A stretch of 45,134 nucleotides of DNA, taken from contig QKCC01000193.1 in NCBI GenBank assembly GCA_003245835.1, forward strand, positions 1-45,134. The letters run 5' to 3'. Both the position numbers and the translations under genes were made by a program. Numbering within the stretch: the first letter of the stretch is position 1; each line of letters begins with the position of its first letter. The notes under the pieces were generated by a model, which was not told the origin of the DNA, did no database searches, and worked only from the letters and a program-made list of their open reading frames with translations. This DNA is from Spirochaetales bacterium (GTDB taxonomy: Bacteria; Spirochaetota; Spirochaetia; UBA9216). Below are positions 1 to 7,590 of the stretch, one piece after another.

Positions 1-1425
1 CCGGGCAGAAAAACCAAGAAGCAGGTCTTCGCTCCCGGCACTTCCCGCAAACTGAACACCGATAGGAAGACCTGCATTGTTTGTAAACAACGGGATAGAT
101 ACGGCGGGCTGTCCTGTAATATTCTGAATTCTGGTTAGTGCAGCAAAAGATACTGCATTTATAATCCATTGCTGCGGATTATCAGGGTTTGGAGAAAATG
201 CTCCCGTCTTTACCGGCGGAATCATCATAGTCGGCGATAAAAGCAGATCCCATTTTCCGTCCCTGTACCATCGCGCGATTTTTCTTGAAAACAGCTGCAT
301 TCCTTCCATTGCGCTCAGGTATTCACCCGCAGAAATTTTCAGACCTGCCTGATACAGCTCCCAGGTAGCCGGTTCAAATTCTGATTCCTCTGCTCTTTTA
401 CCAAGAGTCCTCTCCCAGTAGTTCACACAATGAACGACAAATCCGCAGAATCTTTTCAGAAAAAGGTCAGCTAACCCGGGCCAGGAAAGTTCATCAGGTT
501 TTACAATATCTACCTGATGTCCCATATTTTCACAGAGACGGGCAGCTTCATGCGCAGCGTTTATACAATCAGGGTGAATCTCTTTCTGCTCACACCAACC
601 CCCGGGAACCTCTGTAAGCAGTGCAATCTTCAGTTTTCCCGGCGGACGGTTGATTGCCCCGAGATAACTGCCCGAAAAATAAGGAGCATTATATGGATCT
701 CCTGCTTCAGTGCCGTGTGATATATCCAGCATCGCCGCTGAATCCCGGACGCTTCTGGTCAGTACGTGCTCACAGACCATACCGCTTGCAAAATCACCAA
801 ACAGGGGACCTAACGGGATTCTTGCACGATTTGGTTTAAGCGAAAATAGTCCGCAGCAGGAGGCTGGAATTCGCAGAGAACCACCCCCGTCATTTCCATG
901 TGCAATCGGGACTATTCCTGCTGCAACTGCCGCTGCTGCACCGCCGCTTGACCCGCCTGTTGAATATTCAAGGTTCCAGGGATTATGTGTGGGACCAAAA
1001 AGGGCCGGTTCAGCAGCAGGCTGCACGCCGAACTCCGAAGCGTTTGTCCTGCCGCAAATGACAAGTCCCGCTTTTTTGTATCTTCGCATCAGCTCAGAAT
1101 CAATAGGTGAAAGATATCCTTCGACAAAACGGGAGCCATCAGAAAAGGGAGTATCTTTACAGTCTGCCAGAAGATTTTTAATTAAGAACGGGATTCCATA
1201 CAAAAGCCCGGGCTCAAAATCAGTGCCTTCCTCATACATTTGTTTTTCCAGCCCTGCTGCGGTCGTTCGGGCCTGATCAAATAATTCATAAACAACAGCG
1301 TTAAGCATCGGATTCAGTCGTTCAATCCTGCTTATTACCGACTCGAGAAGCTCAGGTATGCTTATTTCCTTTTTACTGATTAGAGAGGCTAATCCGATCC
1401 CGTCATAATCGGTATAATCTGACAT
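1..1425 (-). CDS. Amidase signature family protein, 3' end cut off by window
   Basis: An uninterrupted frame of 475 codons runs from the ATG at 1425 to the window edge with no stop, so only the C-terminal tail is missing. The amidase signature Ser-Ser-Lys triad is visible: Lys83 in PFLIKN, the STGGSSGG loop at about 155-162, and the nucleophile Ser183 in DGGGSLRIPA. The family hydrolyses carboxylic amides in the cytoplasm. Sequence alone does not distinguish a general amidase from a specialised one. GatA of the tRNA amidotransferase is unlikely, since no gatB or gatC is adjacent, but is not excluded. The start is supported by GGAGG six bases upstream. It lies 118 bp downstream of the histidine kinase gene on the same strand and has its own likely promoter. 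Confidence 0.9.
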   Translation of the reverse strand, partial: MSDYTDYDGIGLASLISKKEISIPELLESVISRIERLNPMLNAVVYELFDQARTTAAGLEKQMYEEGTDFEPGLLYGIPFLIKNLLADCKDTPFSDGSRFVEGYLSPIDSELMRRYKKAGLVICGRTNASEFGVQPAAEPALFGPTHNPWNLEYSTGGSSGGAAAAVAAGIVPIAHGNDGGGSLRIPASCCGLFSLKPNRARIPLGPLFGDFASGMVCEHVLTRSVRDSAAMLDISHGTEAGDPYNAPYFSGSYLGAINRPPGKLKIALLTEVPGGWCEQKEIHPDCINAAHEAARLCENMGHQVDIVKPDELSWPGLADLFLKRFCGFVVHCVNYWERTLGKRAEESEFEPATWELYQAGLKISAGEYLSAMEGMQLFSRKIARWYRDGKWDLLLSPTMMIPPVKTGAFSPNPDNPQQWIINAVSFAALTRIQNITGQPAVSIPLFTNNAGLPIGVQFAGSAGSEDLLLGFSAR

Positions 1426-1497
1426 GAAAGGCCTCCATGCAATTACCATAAAATACCGATGCAGATTTAATTAGGTAAAAACTTATCTTATTGTCAA

Positions 1498-1526
1498 ATA
1501 TTAATCCTGTTTTTATGAGATGTCAA
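1498..1526 (-). promoter_or_regulatory. Sigma-70-type promoter for the amidase gene
   Basis: On the minus strand TTGACA (1526-1521) is followed by a 17-bp spacer and TAATAT (1503-1498), about 70 bases before the amidase start. The -35 is a perfect consensus and the -10 matches 4 of 6. A second TTGACA at 1497-1492 has no convincing -10. Confidence 0.5.
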
Positions 1527-1543
1527 ACTTAAAAACAATCAGA

Positions 1544-2467
1544 TTAATCTTCCGTAGGCACCTTCAATGTACACCTGGTTCCTTGAAGGTTTTCCATCTT
1601 TAATGTTCCGTTTAACTGACGTGTAAGCATGTTGATCAGCATTAGGCCGAAGCCCCGGCTTTTTTCCAGTTCAAAGCCTTCAGGCAACCCTTGTCCGTTA
1701 TCGTGAAGAATCAAGTTTAATTGATGGTTCTTTTTAAAAAACTTGATTGTTATCATGCCCTGATTTTGATTTATAAATGCATATTTCATTATATTGGTTA
1801 AAAGCTCATTTACAATAATTCCTAACGGGAAAAGGACCTTCACATCCAATAAAATGTCTTCTATTTCTTTATCTATACTTATATTATTTTTATCCGGATA
1901 AATGCTTACAACTGCCAGAATAATATCTTCGAAATACCTGCCGGTCGGGATGTCTTGATATTCATCCGACAAAAGGAGCTTTTCATAAATCAGCTTCATG
2001 CTTTCGACCCGGCATACCGCATCCTGAAGTGCAGCTATGACTTCCTGATTTTTCGTAGAGCTCATTTGCATCTTCAGGGTAGTCTCTATGGCCGAAATGT
2101 TATTTTTAATCCTGTGATGAACTTCTTTCAGAAGAACTACTTTTTCGTGAAGCTGCAAACTTAATGAATCAACAGCATTCTTGCGCTCAATAAATACATT
2201 CTTTATTCCAAAAATGCCAAGCAGCATTAATAGAGAAGTTAAGAACCCGGCTAATTCGTAGTATAAAGGGGATGAACCATCAGAAAAAGGAAAATAAAAT
2301 GGTACAACCCTCCTGACAGCCATCAGGATCAAAGCACCTGAAATAAAAACCCAAAAAGTTTTAAACCCGGTTATTCGTATAAGCCATAATGCATAAAAGG
2401 CTGCTGATAATTGCATCAAAATCGTAATCAGAGGGATAGTATTGAAAATAATTGATAGTTTTATCAT
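1544..2467 (-). CDS. Membrane sensor histidine kinase, HisKA_2 type
   Basis: Predicted 307-residue sensor kinase. The N-terminal ~90 residues hold about three hydrophobic segments with almost no extracytoplasmic domain. A HisKA_2 dimerisation/phosphoacceptor motif follows (LLKEVHHRIKNN; the first His of HH..IKNN is the expected phosphorylation site). The HATPase domain has an N box (NELLTNIMKYAF), a G1 box (HDNGQGLP) and a GFGL G2 box. This subfamily is common among orphan and stress or light kinases. No response regulator is adjacent, so its partner is unknown. I chose the ATG at 2467 because AAGG lies seven bases upstream; an in-frame ATG at 2494 would add nine residues but has no Shine-Dalgarno. 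It is divergent from the TRAP operon, which makes a role in controlling that operon possible but unproven. Confidence 0.85.
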   Translation of the reverse strand: MIKLSIIFNTIPLITILMQLSAAFYALWLIRITGFKTFWVFISGALILMAVRRVVPFYFPFSDGSSPLYYELAGFLTSLLMLLGIFGIKNVFIERKNAVDSLSLQLHEKVVLLKEVHHRIKNNISAIETTLKMQMSSTKNQEVIAALQDAVCRVESMKLIYEKLLLSDEYQDIPTGRYFEDIILAVVSIYPDKNNISIDKEIEDILLDVKVLFPLGIIVNELLTNIMKYAFINQNQGMITIKFFKKNHQLNLILHDNGQGLPEGFELEKSRGFGLMLINMLTRQLNGTLKMENLQGTRCTLKVPTED

Positions 2468-2723
2468 TATTCTACCTTCAGCCCCACATATCAATTAATC
2501 ATAAATCCACTTAACTTTTGACGCAACTGAAAATTAGATTCTCGATGCACCAGCATCGGCACATTGGCGGCATGGGAACTTCGCTAACTCAGCCGATAAG
2601 CTCAATTTAATAATACTTGAACGTATGAAAATGAAGTTAAATGTTTAACTGTTCATGCCTATAAACTTTTATTCTGTACAAATTTTTCATACTATGGTAG
2701 TTTTTATATAGTAAATTCATAAT

Positions 2724-2742
2724 CAATAATCATTTATTATTG
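2724..2742. promoter_or_regulatory. Perfect palindrome upstream of dctP, possible operator
   Basis: CAATAAT and ATTATTG form a perfect 7-bp inverted repeat around a 5-base centre, eight bases before the AGGAG ribosome site of dctP. It is the clearest structure in the 294-bp region between the divergent kinase (2467) and dctP (2762). The rest of that region is AT-rich and shows no good -35/-10 pair. The position would suit a repressor site or an mRNA 5' hairpin. The AT bias makes chance possible. Confidence 0.35.
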
Positions 2743-2761
2743 TGAACCAAAGGAGCTTGAA

Positions 2762-3766
2762 ATGAAAAAATTTCTCATCATGCTGATCATTGCAATGATC
2801 ACCGCTACTTCCGTTTTTGCATCAGGGCAGCAGGAATCCTCAGAGGCTGATGCAAATAAAGTGCAGGAAATGGTTATAGGTATTGTAACTGTTCCTGATT
2901 CGGCCCAGCATATTGCAGCTGTAAAATTCAAGGAACTCGTCGAGGAAAGATCAAACGGCAGGTTCGTTTTTGATATTCAGCACAGTGCATCGCTCGGAAG
3001 CGAAGGAAGCATTATTCAGCAGGTACAGATGGGTACGGTTGATATTGCAATCATAACAGACGGACCGGTCGGCAACGTCAGCAAACTGGTTAACGCGCTT
3101 TCACTGCCGTTTCTGTTTAAAAGCAACGAACAGGCGGACATGATCCTCGACGGACCTCTTGGTCAGGAAATTCTTGATTCACTGGCTCCCTATCATCTTA
3201 AAGGACTAGCATTCAGTGAAAACGGCTTCAGAAACCTTACTAACAACAAGGTTCCTGTAAACACAGCCGCAGACGTAAAAGGACTCAAAATCAGAACAAT
3301 GGAAGCCCCTCTTCAGGTACAGATCTGGAGGATGCTGGGAGCCAACCCGACTCCTATGGCTTGGCCGATAAACACTGAACTTGCCCAGGGAACAATTGAC
3401 GGGCAGGAAAATCCTCTCTGGGTAATAGATAAATACAAACTGTACGAAGTGCAGAAGTATATGTCCATGACCAGACACGTCTACTCCTCGCATATAGACA
3501 TGATGAATCTTGAAACCTTTAACAAACTCAGCCCTGAAGACCAGAAGATGTTTGAAACTGCGATGAAAGAGGCAGCAGCCTACCAGAGAAAAGTTAACAG
3601 GGAATCCAATGCCGGATATATGAAAAATATCAAAGATAACGGAATGCTTGTAAATGAAACTCCCGATGTAAACAGTTTCAGAAAACTTGTATCGGAAATT
3701 TATGAACAGTCCAAAAAAGATATCGGCGAAGACTTTATAACAAGACTGCTCAACGCAGTTAAATAA
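2762..3766 (+). CDS. dctP: TRAP transporter periplasmic substrate-binding protein (DctP family)
   Basis: The 334-residue protein begins with a cleavable signal peptide (hydrophobic stretch ending TSVFA, then SGQQESS). There is no lipobox Cys, so it should be free in the periplasm. The DctP fold is recognisable: VKGLKIRTMEAPLQVQIWRMLGANPTPM contains the family's conserved Arg that binds the substrate carboxylate, and GTIDGQENP is the typical hinge segment. It should capture an organic or sugar acid and hand it to DctQM for sodium- or proton-driven import; the exact substrate cannot be read from the sequence. The start has AAAGGAG just upstream. It is the first gene of dctPQM, separated from dctQ by 82 bp holding a strong hairpin. 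Confidence 0.93.
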   Translation: MKKFLIMLIIAMITATSVFASGQQESSEADANKVQEMVIGIVTVPDSAQHIAAVKFKELVEERSNGRFVFDIQHSASLGSEGSIIQQVQMGTVDIAIITDGPVGNVSKLVNALSLPFLFKSNEQADMILDGPLGQEILDSLAPYHLKGLAFSENGFRNLTNNKVPVNTAADVKGLKIRTMEAPLQVQIWRMLGANPTPMAWPINTELAQGTIDGQENPLWVIDKYKLYEVQKYMSMTRHVYSSHIDMMNLETFNKLSPEDQKMFETAMKEAAAYQRKVNRESNAGYMKNIKDNGMLVNETPDVNSFRKLVSEIYEQSKKDIGEDFITRLLNAVK

Positions 3767-3786
3767 ACAGAATTCAAATAAAATTT

Positions 3787-3820
3787 CAGTAGGCTGGAAG
3801 TGAAAATCTCCAGCCTACTG
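3787..3820 (+). promoter_or_regulatory. Intercistronic hairpin between dctP and dctQ
   Basis: CAGTAGGCTGGA and TCCAGCCTACTG form a perfect 12-bp stem with a 10-base loop, 20 bases after the dctP stop. No T-tract follows, so it is not a standard terminator. Such hairpins often protect the mRNA of the binding protein from 3' decay and raise its level over the permeases. That role is inference. Confidence 0.7.
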
Positions 3821-3848
3821 CTAACAAACCCGAAATAAATGGAATGCT

Positions 3849-4343
3849 ATGAATAAATTTATTTTAACTATTAGTGATAAACTGAATAAAGGTGCTACGT
3901 ATCTGCTGATACTGCTGACGATTACTATATCTCTTCTGATTTTCGCACAGGTCATTTGCAGATATGTATTCAACTATTCTCTGTATTGGTCGGAGGAATT
4001 GGGCAGATACACCCTGATATGGATAACCTTCCTGGGGGCTTCGGTTGGATTTAAAAGAAAGGCTCATGTCGGAGTAGATTTTCTATATAACGCGTTTAAT
4101 GAAAAAACAAAGAGCATTTTAACGCTGCTTACAAATTTACTGCTTCTCGGACTTTCATTAATTCTATTTATCTACGGAATACGTCTGTCTAAATTTGTTC
4201 ATATTCAGACTTCGGCTGCCTTATTAATCCCAATGTCGATTCCATATTCTTCAATAGCCGTAGGCGGTTTTCTAACCGCAGTACATGCACTGAGCGAACT
4301 GGTTGAGAACATTACGGCCATGGCTAACGGACAAAGGCAATAG
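3849..4343 (+). CDS. dctQ: TRAP transporter small membrane subunit (DctQ family)
   Basis: This 164-residue protein has four hydrophobic segments (about 17-37, 48-66, 90-112 and 130-150), the usual DctQ layout. The family signature is present: FAQVICRYVFNYSLYWSEELGRYTLIWITFLGASVGFKRKAHVGVD is laid out as in DctQ proteins, with the WSEELGRY segment at about 44-51. It forms the membrane complex with DctM and is required for uptake of the acid bound by DctP. The ribosome site is weak (GGA eight bases ahead). It ends ten bases before dctM. Confidence 0.9.
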   Translation: MNKFILTISDKLNKGATYLLILLTITISLLIFAQVICRYVFNYSLYWSEELGRYTLIWITFLGASVGFKRKAHVGVDFLYNAFNEKTKSILTLLTNLLLLGLSLILFIYGIRLSKFVHIQTSAALLIPMSIPYSSIAVGGFLTAVHALSELVENITAMANGQRQ

Positions 4344-4353
4344 GAGGATTCAG

Positions 4354-5625
4354 ATGGCAGCAACCCTACTTATAGCATTAGTTGTTTTATTCCTGATCAA
4401 TGTTCCGCTCTCTGTTTCGATTGCAGGAGCATCAATAATTGCAATTACCGCCTTCGGGGACTTCCCCCTGATGATGGTAGCACAGAGAATGGTAAACGCG
4501 GTTGACTCGTTTCCATTGATGGCAGTTCCGCTGTTTATGTTTGCGGGCGCTTTGATGGATTCAGGAGGAATATCGCGAAGAATAGTTAATTTTGCGGATT
4601 CACTGGTCGGCTGGCTTTCCGGCGGCCTCTCGGCTGTCTCGATCGTTGCTAGTATGTTTTTTGCCGGAATCTCCGGTTCAGCCGCTGCCGACACAGCAGC
4701 AGTCGGAGCGCTGCTGATCCCTTCAATGAAAGAGAAAGGCTACAAGAGTTCTTTCGCCGCGGCGGTTCAGGCTGCGGGAGGATCCATCGGTGTAATTATT
4801 CCGCCGAGCATCCCTATGATTATATACGGATTCATCACAGGCACATCAATTGTGAAACTTTTTGCCGGAGGTATACTGGCAGGTATACTTATAGGTATTT
4901 CATTAATTATTGTTTCCGTAATAATCTCAAAAAGGAACGGCTACGGCAAAGACGTCAAGTTCAGCTTTAAAAATGTAATAAAAACATTCAAAGAAGCCAT
5001 ATGGGCACTTGGCGCTACAGTGATAATCGTCGGAGGAATCCTCGGCGGTATTTTCACGGCAACAGAAGCAGCAGCCGTTGCTGTTGTATACGGGTTTATC
5101 GTAGGAAAATTCGTGTACAAAGAACTTGAAATTAAAAAGCTTCCTAAAATGATCGTTAATTCTGCGGTAATGGCAGCCGTTGTTTTATTCATCATTTCTG
5201 CAGCATCTATTTTCGGGTGGATACTGACTATGGAAAATATTCCACAGACAGTCGGCAACTACCTGCTTAATCTAACGAGTAACAAGATTATACTGCTGTT
5301 GCTGATAAATCTGATGCTGCTTATTGCCGGAACGTTCATGGAAACCACGGTTTCACTGATTCTTCTGGTTCCCATTATTATGCCGATTTTACCCCTGATT
5401 GGAATGGATCCTGTTCAGATGGGTGTTGTTGTCGTAACAAACCTGGCGATAGGCATGCTTACCCCGCCGCTCGGCATCTGTCTGATTGTTTCAACCGGCA
5501 TATCGGGAGATTCAATTGCAAAAGTAAGCCGCGCAGTTGTGCCGTTCCTGATAATGACGATAGTCGACCTGATGATCCTGACATTCTGGCCGCCGATCAC
5601 AACCTTCCTGCCAAGCCTTCTGTAA
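4354..5625 (+). CDS. dctM: TRAP transporter large permease subunit (DctM family)
   Basis: 423 residues, hydrophobic throughout, with about 12 membrane segments. DctM signatures are visible: the FAGISGSAAADTAAVG loop, IIPPSIPMIIYG near residue 150, the TATEAAAVAVVYG segment near 240, and GMLTPPLGICL near 365. It is the transport channel of the ion-coupled TRAP system. The start at 4354 is fixed by AGGAGG six bases upstream; the same frame stays open upstream into dctQ, but that stretch has no ribosome site. It is the last gene of dctPQM. Confidence 0.93.
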   Translation: MAATLLIALVVLFLINVPLSVSIAGASIIAITAFGDFPLMMVAQRMVNAVDSFPLMAVPLFMFAGALMDSGGISRRIVNFADSLVGWLSGGLSAVSIVASMFFAGISGSAAADTAAVGALLIPSMKEKGYKSSFAAAVQAAGGSIGVIIPPSIPMIIYGFITGTSIVKLFAGGILAGILIGISLIIVSVIISKRNGYGKDVKFSFKNVIKTFKEAIWALGATVIIVGGILGGIFTATEAAAVAVVYGFIVGKFVYKELEIKKLPKMIVNSAVMAAVVLFIISAASIFGWILTMENIPQTVGNYLLNLTSNKIILLLLINLMLLIAGTFMETTVSLILLVPIIMPILPLIGMDPVQMGVVVVTNLAIGMLTPPLGICLIVSTGISGDSIAKVSRAVVPFLIMTIVDLMILTFWPPITTFLPSLL

Positions 5626-5637
5626 CTCTGACCGCGT

Positions 5638-5703
5638 TATAGTCAGTCTGGCTGACTATATACGTAATCACGGCATCTAATCTCCGGGTCTGTCGATCCG
5701 GAG
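5638..5703 (+). terminator. Two hairpins after the TRAP operon, possible terminator region
   Basis: TATAGTCAG/CTGACTATA (5638-5660) is a perfect 9-bp stem with a 5-base loop, 12 bases after the dctM stop. CTCCGG/CCGGAG (5682-5703) is a second 6-bp GC stem, followed by an A-rich stretch. Neither has a good T-run, so intrinsic termination is only possible. The remainder of the 322-bp gap to 5948 holds the alcohol dehydrogenase promoter and no gene I can support. Confidence 0.35.
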
Positions 5704-5832
5704 GATTTAAAAAAGCTGAATCAAAGTTAATATTTCCACACCTGATAAAGCCGCGACTGTTTAGACCATGGCCGGGCATTCTTTATAATAATATCCCGGT
5801 AAAACTGATATGAAAAAAAATCCATTTTCACC

Positions 5833-5889
5833 TTGACCTAAAGTTAACTTCACCCCGGATACTTAGTATAATGATTATAAACAATCATT
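5833..5889 (+). promoter_or_regulatory. MerR-type promoter with 19-bp spacer, plus downstream inverted repeat
   Basis: TTGACC (5833-5838) and GATACT (5858-5863) are separated by exactly 19 bp, the over-long spacer that MerR activators untwist. The spacer contains the palindrome AAGTTAACTT, similar to the operators reported for AdhR/NmlR-like MerR regulators of alcohol dehydrogenases. A second inverted repeat, AATGATT and AATCATT around six bases (5870-5889), lies just downstream at the expected transcript start. A merR gene lies in the same transcription unit, which supports autoregulation. Confidence 0.6.
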
Positions 5890-5947
5890 TAAAACTGCTT
5901 TATAAAGTAGTAATTAACTAAATTAAGGTAAGGATGGTAACTGAATC

Positions 5948-7120
5948 ATGAAAGAATTTGAGTTTATTATACCTGAGCGTATAGTATTTGGCGCAGGAGC
6001 AATTAACAAACTTCCGGAAAAGGCCAGGGGGCTGGGTAAAAAGGCATTGATAATTACCGGCAAAAGCAGCCGCCCTGAAAAAACCGAATTGGTAAAAAAA
6101 GTCAAAGATCTGCTGTCACAGGCAGGAATCAGTTCAATCGTGTTTGATAAGGTAGAACAGAACCCGCGATCAACTACCTGCAATGAGGCAGCGAAGATGT
6201 GCCGCGATAACGGCTGCGACGTCACCGTGGGACTCGGCGGCGGCAGCCCGATGGATGTGTCTAAATTCTGTGCTATGCTTGCGGTAAACGACGGACAGAT
6301 GGAAGACTACATGCCCGGCGGAAAGTACGCTTCAAAACCCGAATCTGAATTAAAATGCCTGCCCATTATTTGTATAACGACGACATCCGGGACCGGCTCT
6401 GAGGCAACCCAGTTCGCGGTAGTGACTAATCCTGAAAATGAAAACAAGCCCGGTCTGGGTTACGATTTCTGGTACCCGAAACTTTCCATAGTCGATCCGG
6501 AACTGATGCTTTCAATGCCCGCAGAGGTAACACGAAACACCGGGCTCGATGTACTGTACCATGCGCTTGAAGCCTACATAAGCAACGGCGCAACACCGGC
6601 AAGCTCCATTCTTGCGGCGGAAGCAATACGATTGGTTATAGCAAACCTTAAAACCGTCCTTGACAACCCTGCAGATATCGAGGCCCGAAGTGCTATGGCA
6701 TGGGCCAACACCCTTGCGGGAATTGCCATTGCAAACGGCGGAACCATTGCCATACACGGCATGGCTCACCCCATCGGCGGACACACCGACGCGGCGCACG
6801 GCGCAGCGCTGAGTTCTATCGCGCCGACAGTACTCGCCTACACATGGAAAGCCAACCCGAAAGTATATGCTGAATTGGCAAAACTGATGGGCGCCGCCGA
6901 AGCTGATGAAGAAACCCTTGCCGCCAACTGCGGCAGTACCCTTAAATCCTTTCTGCAGCTGGTAGGAAATGATATAACAGCCGGTTCGTTGGGCGTCACA
7001 AATGAAATGATTCCCGTTCTGGCAAAGGACGCGTTCTTCACAATGGAAGGTGCAATAAGCAATACCTGGATGAAATTGACATTGAATGATGTTGAACAGA
7101 TATATAAAAAATCACTCTAA
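5948..7120 (+). CDS. Iron-containing alcohol dehydrogenase
   Basis: 390 residues, the usual length for a group III metal-dependent alcohol dehydrogenase. The nucleotide-binding motif GGGSPMD lies at 97-103. The TTTSGTGSEAT loop follows at about 144-154. Likely metal ligands are Asp201 and His205 (GLDVLYHALEAY), His274 (HGMAHPIG) and His284 (AAHGAA). The enzyme interconverts an aldehyde and an alcohol with NAD(P)H in the cytoplasm; the physiological substrate is unknown. The MerR-type promoter and downstream merR gene suggest induction by an aldehyde or other electrophile, or by a fermentation need. The ribosome site is poor (AAGG about 17 bases from the ATG). Position next to the TRAP operon is suggestive only, since promoter and terminator-like signals separate them. 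Confidence 0.92.
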   Translation: MKEFEFIIPERIVFGAGAINKLPEKARGLGKKALIITGKSSRPEKTELVKKVKDLLSQAGISSIVFDKVEQNPRSTTCNEAAKMCRDNGCDVTVGLGGGSPMDVSKFCAMLAVNDGQMEDYMPGGKYASKPESELKCLPIICITTTSGTGSEATQFAVVTNPENENKPGLGYDFWYPKLSIVDPELMLSMPAEVTRNTGLDVLYHALEAYISNGATPASSILAAEAIRLVIANLKTVLDNPADIEARSAMAWANTLAGIAIANGGTIAIHGMAHPIGGHTDAAHGAALSSIAPTVLAYTWKANPKVYAELAKLMGAAEADEETLAANCGSTLKSFLQLVGNDITAGSLGVTNEMIPVLAKDAFFTMEGAISNTWMKLTLNDVEQIYKKSL

Positions 7121-7128
7121 AGCATACA

Positions 7129-7162
7129 ATGCGATGAGGTGCAGAAATGCATCTCATCGTAT
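7129..7162 (+). promoter_or_regulatory. 15-bp hairpin with GAAA tetraloop over the merR start region
   Basis: Bases 7129-7143 pair with 7148-7162 (13 Watson-Crick pairs and two G-U pairs) and close on a GAAA tetraloop at 7144-7147. The stem contains the only good ribosome site for merR (GAGG, 7136-7139), and the first in-frame ATG (7147-7149) begins on the last loop base. No T-run follows, so it is not a terminator. It could limit MerR translation relative to the dehydrogenase or be a processing site. Confidence 0.6.
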
Positions 7163-7590
7163 ATGATACGGGTAACAATATGAAATACACAATCGGACAA
7201 ACTGCTGCAAGGATGGGTGTTACAATCTCAGCCCTGCGCTACTACGACAAAGAGGGACTGCTGCCCTTTGTAGATAAAAAAGAGAACGGCGTCAGGGTTT
7301 TTAAGGACGGGGATTTTCAGTGGCTCAATGTAATTTCGTGTATGAAAAATACAGGGATGCCGATTAAGGACATCAAAAAATATATTGACCTGTGCATGGA
7401 GGGCGACAACACCCTGGAGGACAGGCTTCAAATATTTCAAAACAGAAAAGATGCTGTCCTGAAACAGATTGATGATTTAAAGGGGCTGCTCGAGACAATT
7501 AATCATAAAATAAATTATTACGAAGAAGCAATAATGGCCGGAACGGAAGCTATTCATAAACAGAACACAGTCCCGGTTACAGCGACGTGA
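7147..7590 (+). CDS. MerR-family transcriptional regulator
   Basis: The winged helix-turn-helix YTIGQTAARMGVTISALRYYDKEGLLP is typical MerR. A helical dimerisation segment follows (about 85-135). There is no Cys-rich C-terminal metal loop, so it is not a MerR/CueR/ZntR metal sensor; the size and operon fit the AdhR/NmlR-like group linked to aldehyde stress. Two starts are possible. The ATG at 7147 has GAGG seven bases upstream but lies inside a strong hairpin. The ATG at 7180 gives MKYTIGQ, the usual family N-terminus, without a clear ribosome site. It is 26 bp downstream of the dehydrogenase and probably co-transcribed. Its end overlaps the convergent cyclase gene by 14 bp. Confidence 0.88.
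   Translation: MHLIVYDTGNNMKYTIGQTAARMGVTISALRYYDKEGLLPFVDKKENGVRVFKDGDFQWLNVISCMKNTGMPIKDIKKYIDLCMEGDNTLEDRLQIFQNRKDAVLKQIDDLKGLLETINHKINYYEEAIMAGTEAIHKQNTVPVTAT

Noticed and set aside
710-1276. 188-codon open frame on the plus strand
   Set aside because: It lies entirely opposite the amidase gene, which carries the complete catalytic signature; the plus-strand translation is low-complexity with no recognisable domain.
2721-5891. Shared 9-mer AATCATTTA before dctP and before the alcohol dehydrogenase gene as a common regulator site
   Set aside because: Both regions are AT-rich, the flanking repeat arms differ and the palindromes have different spacing; chance is a sufficient explanation.
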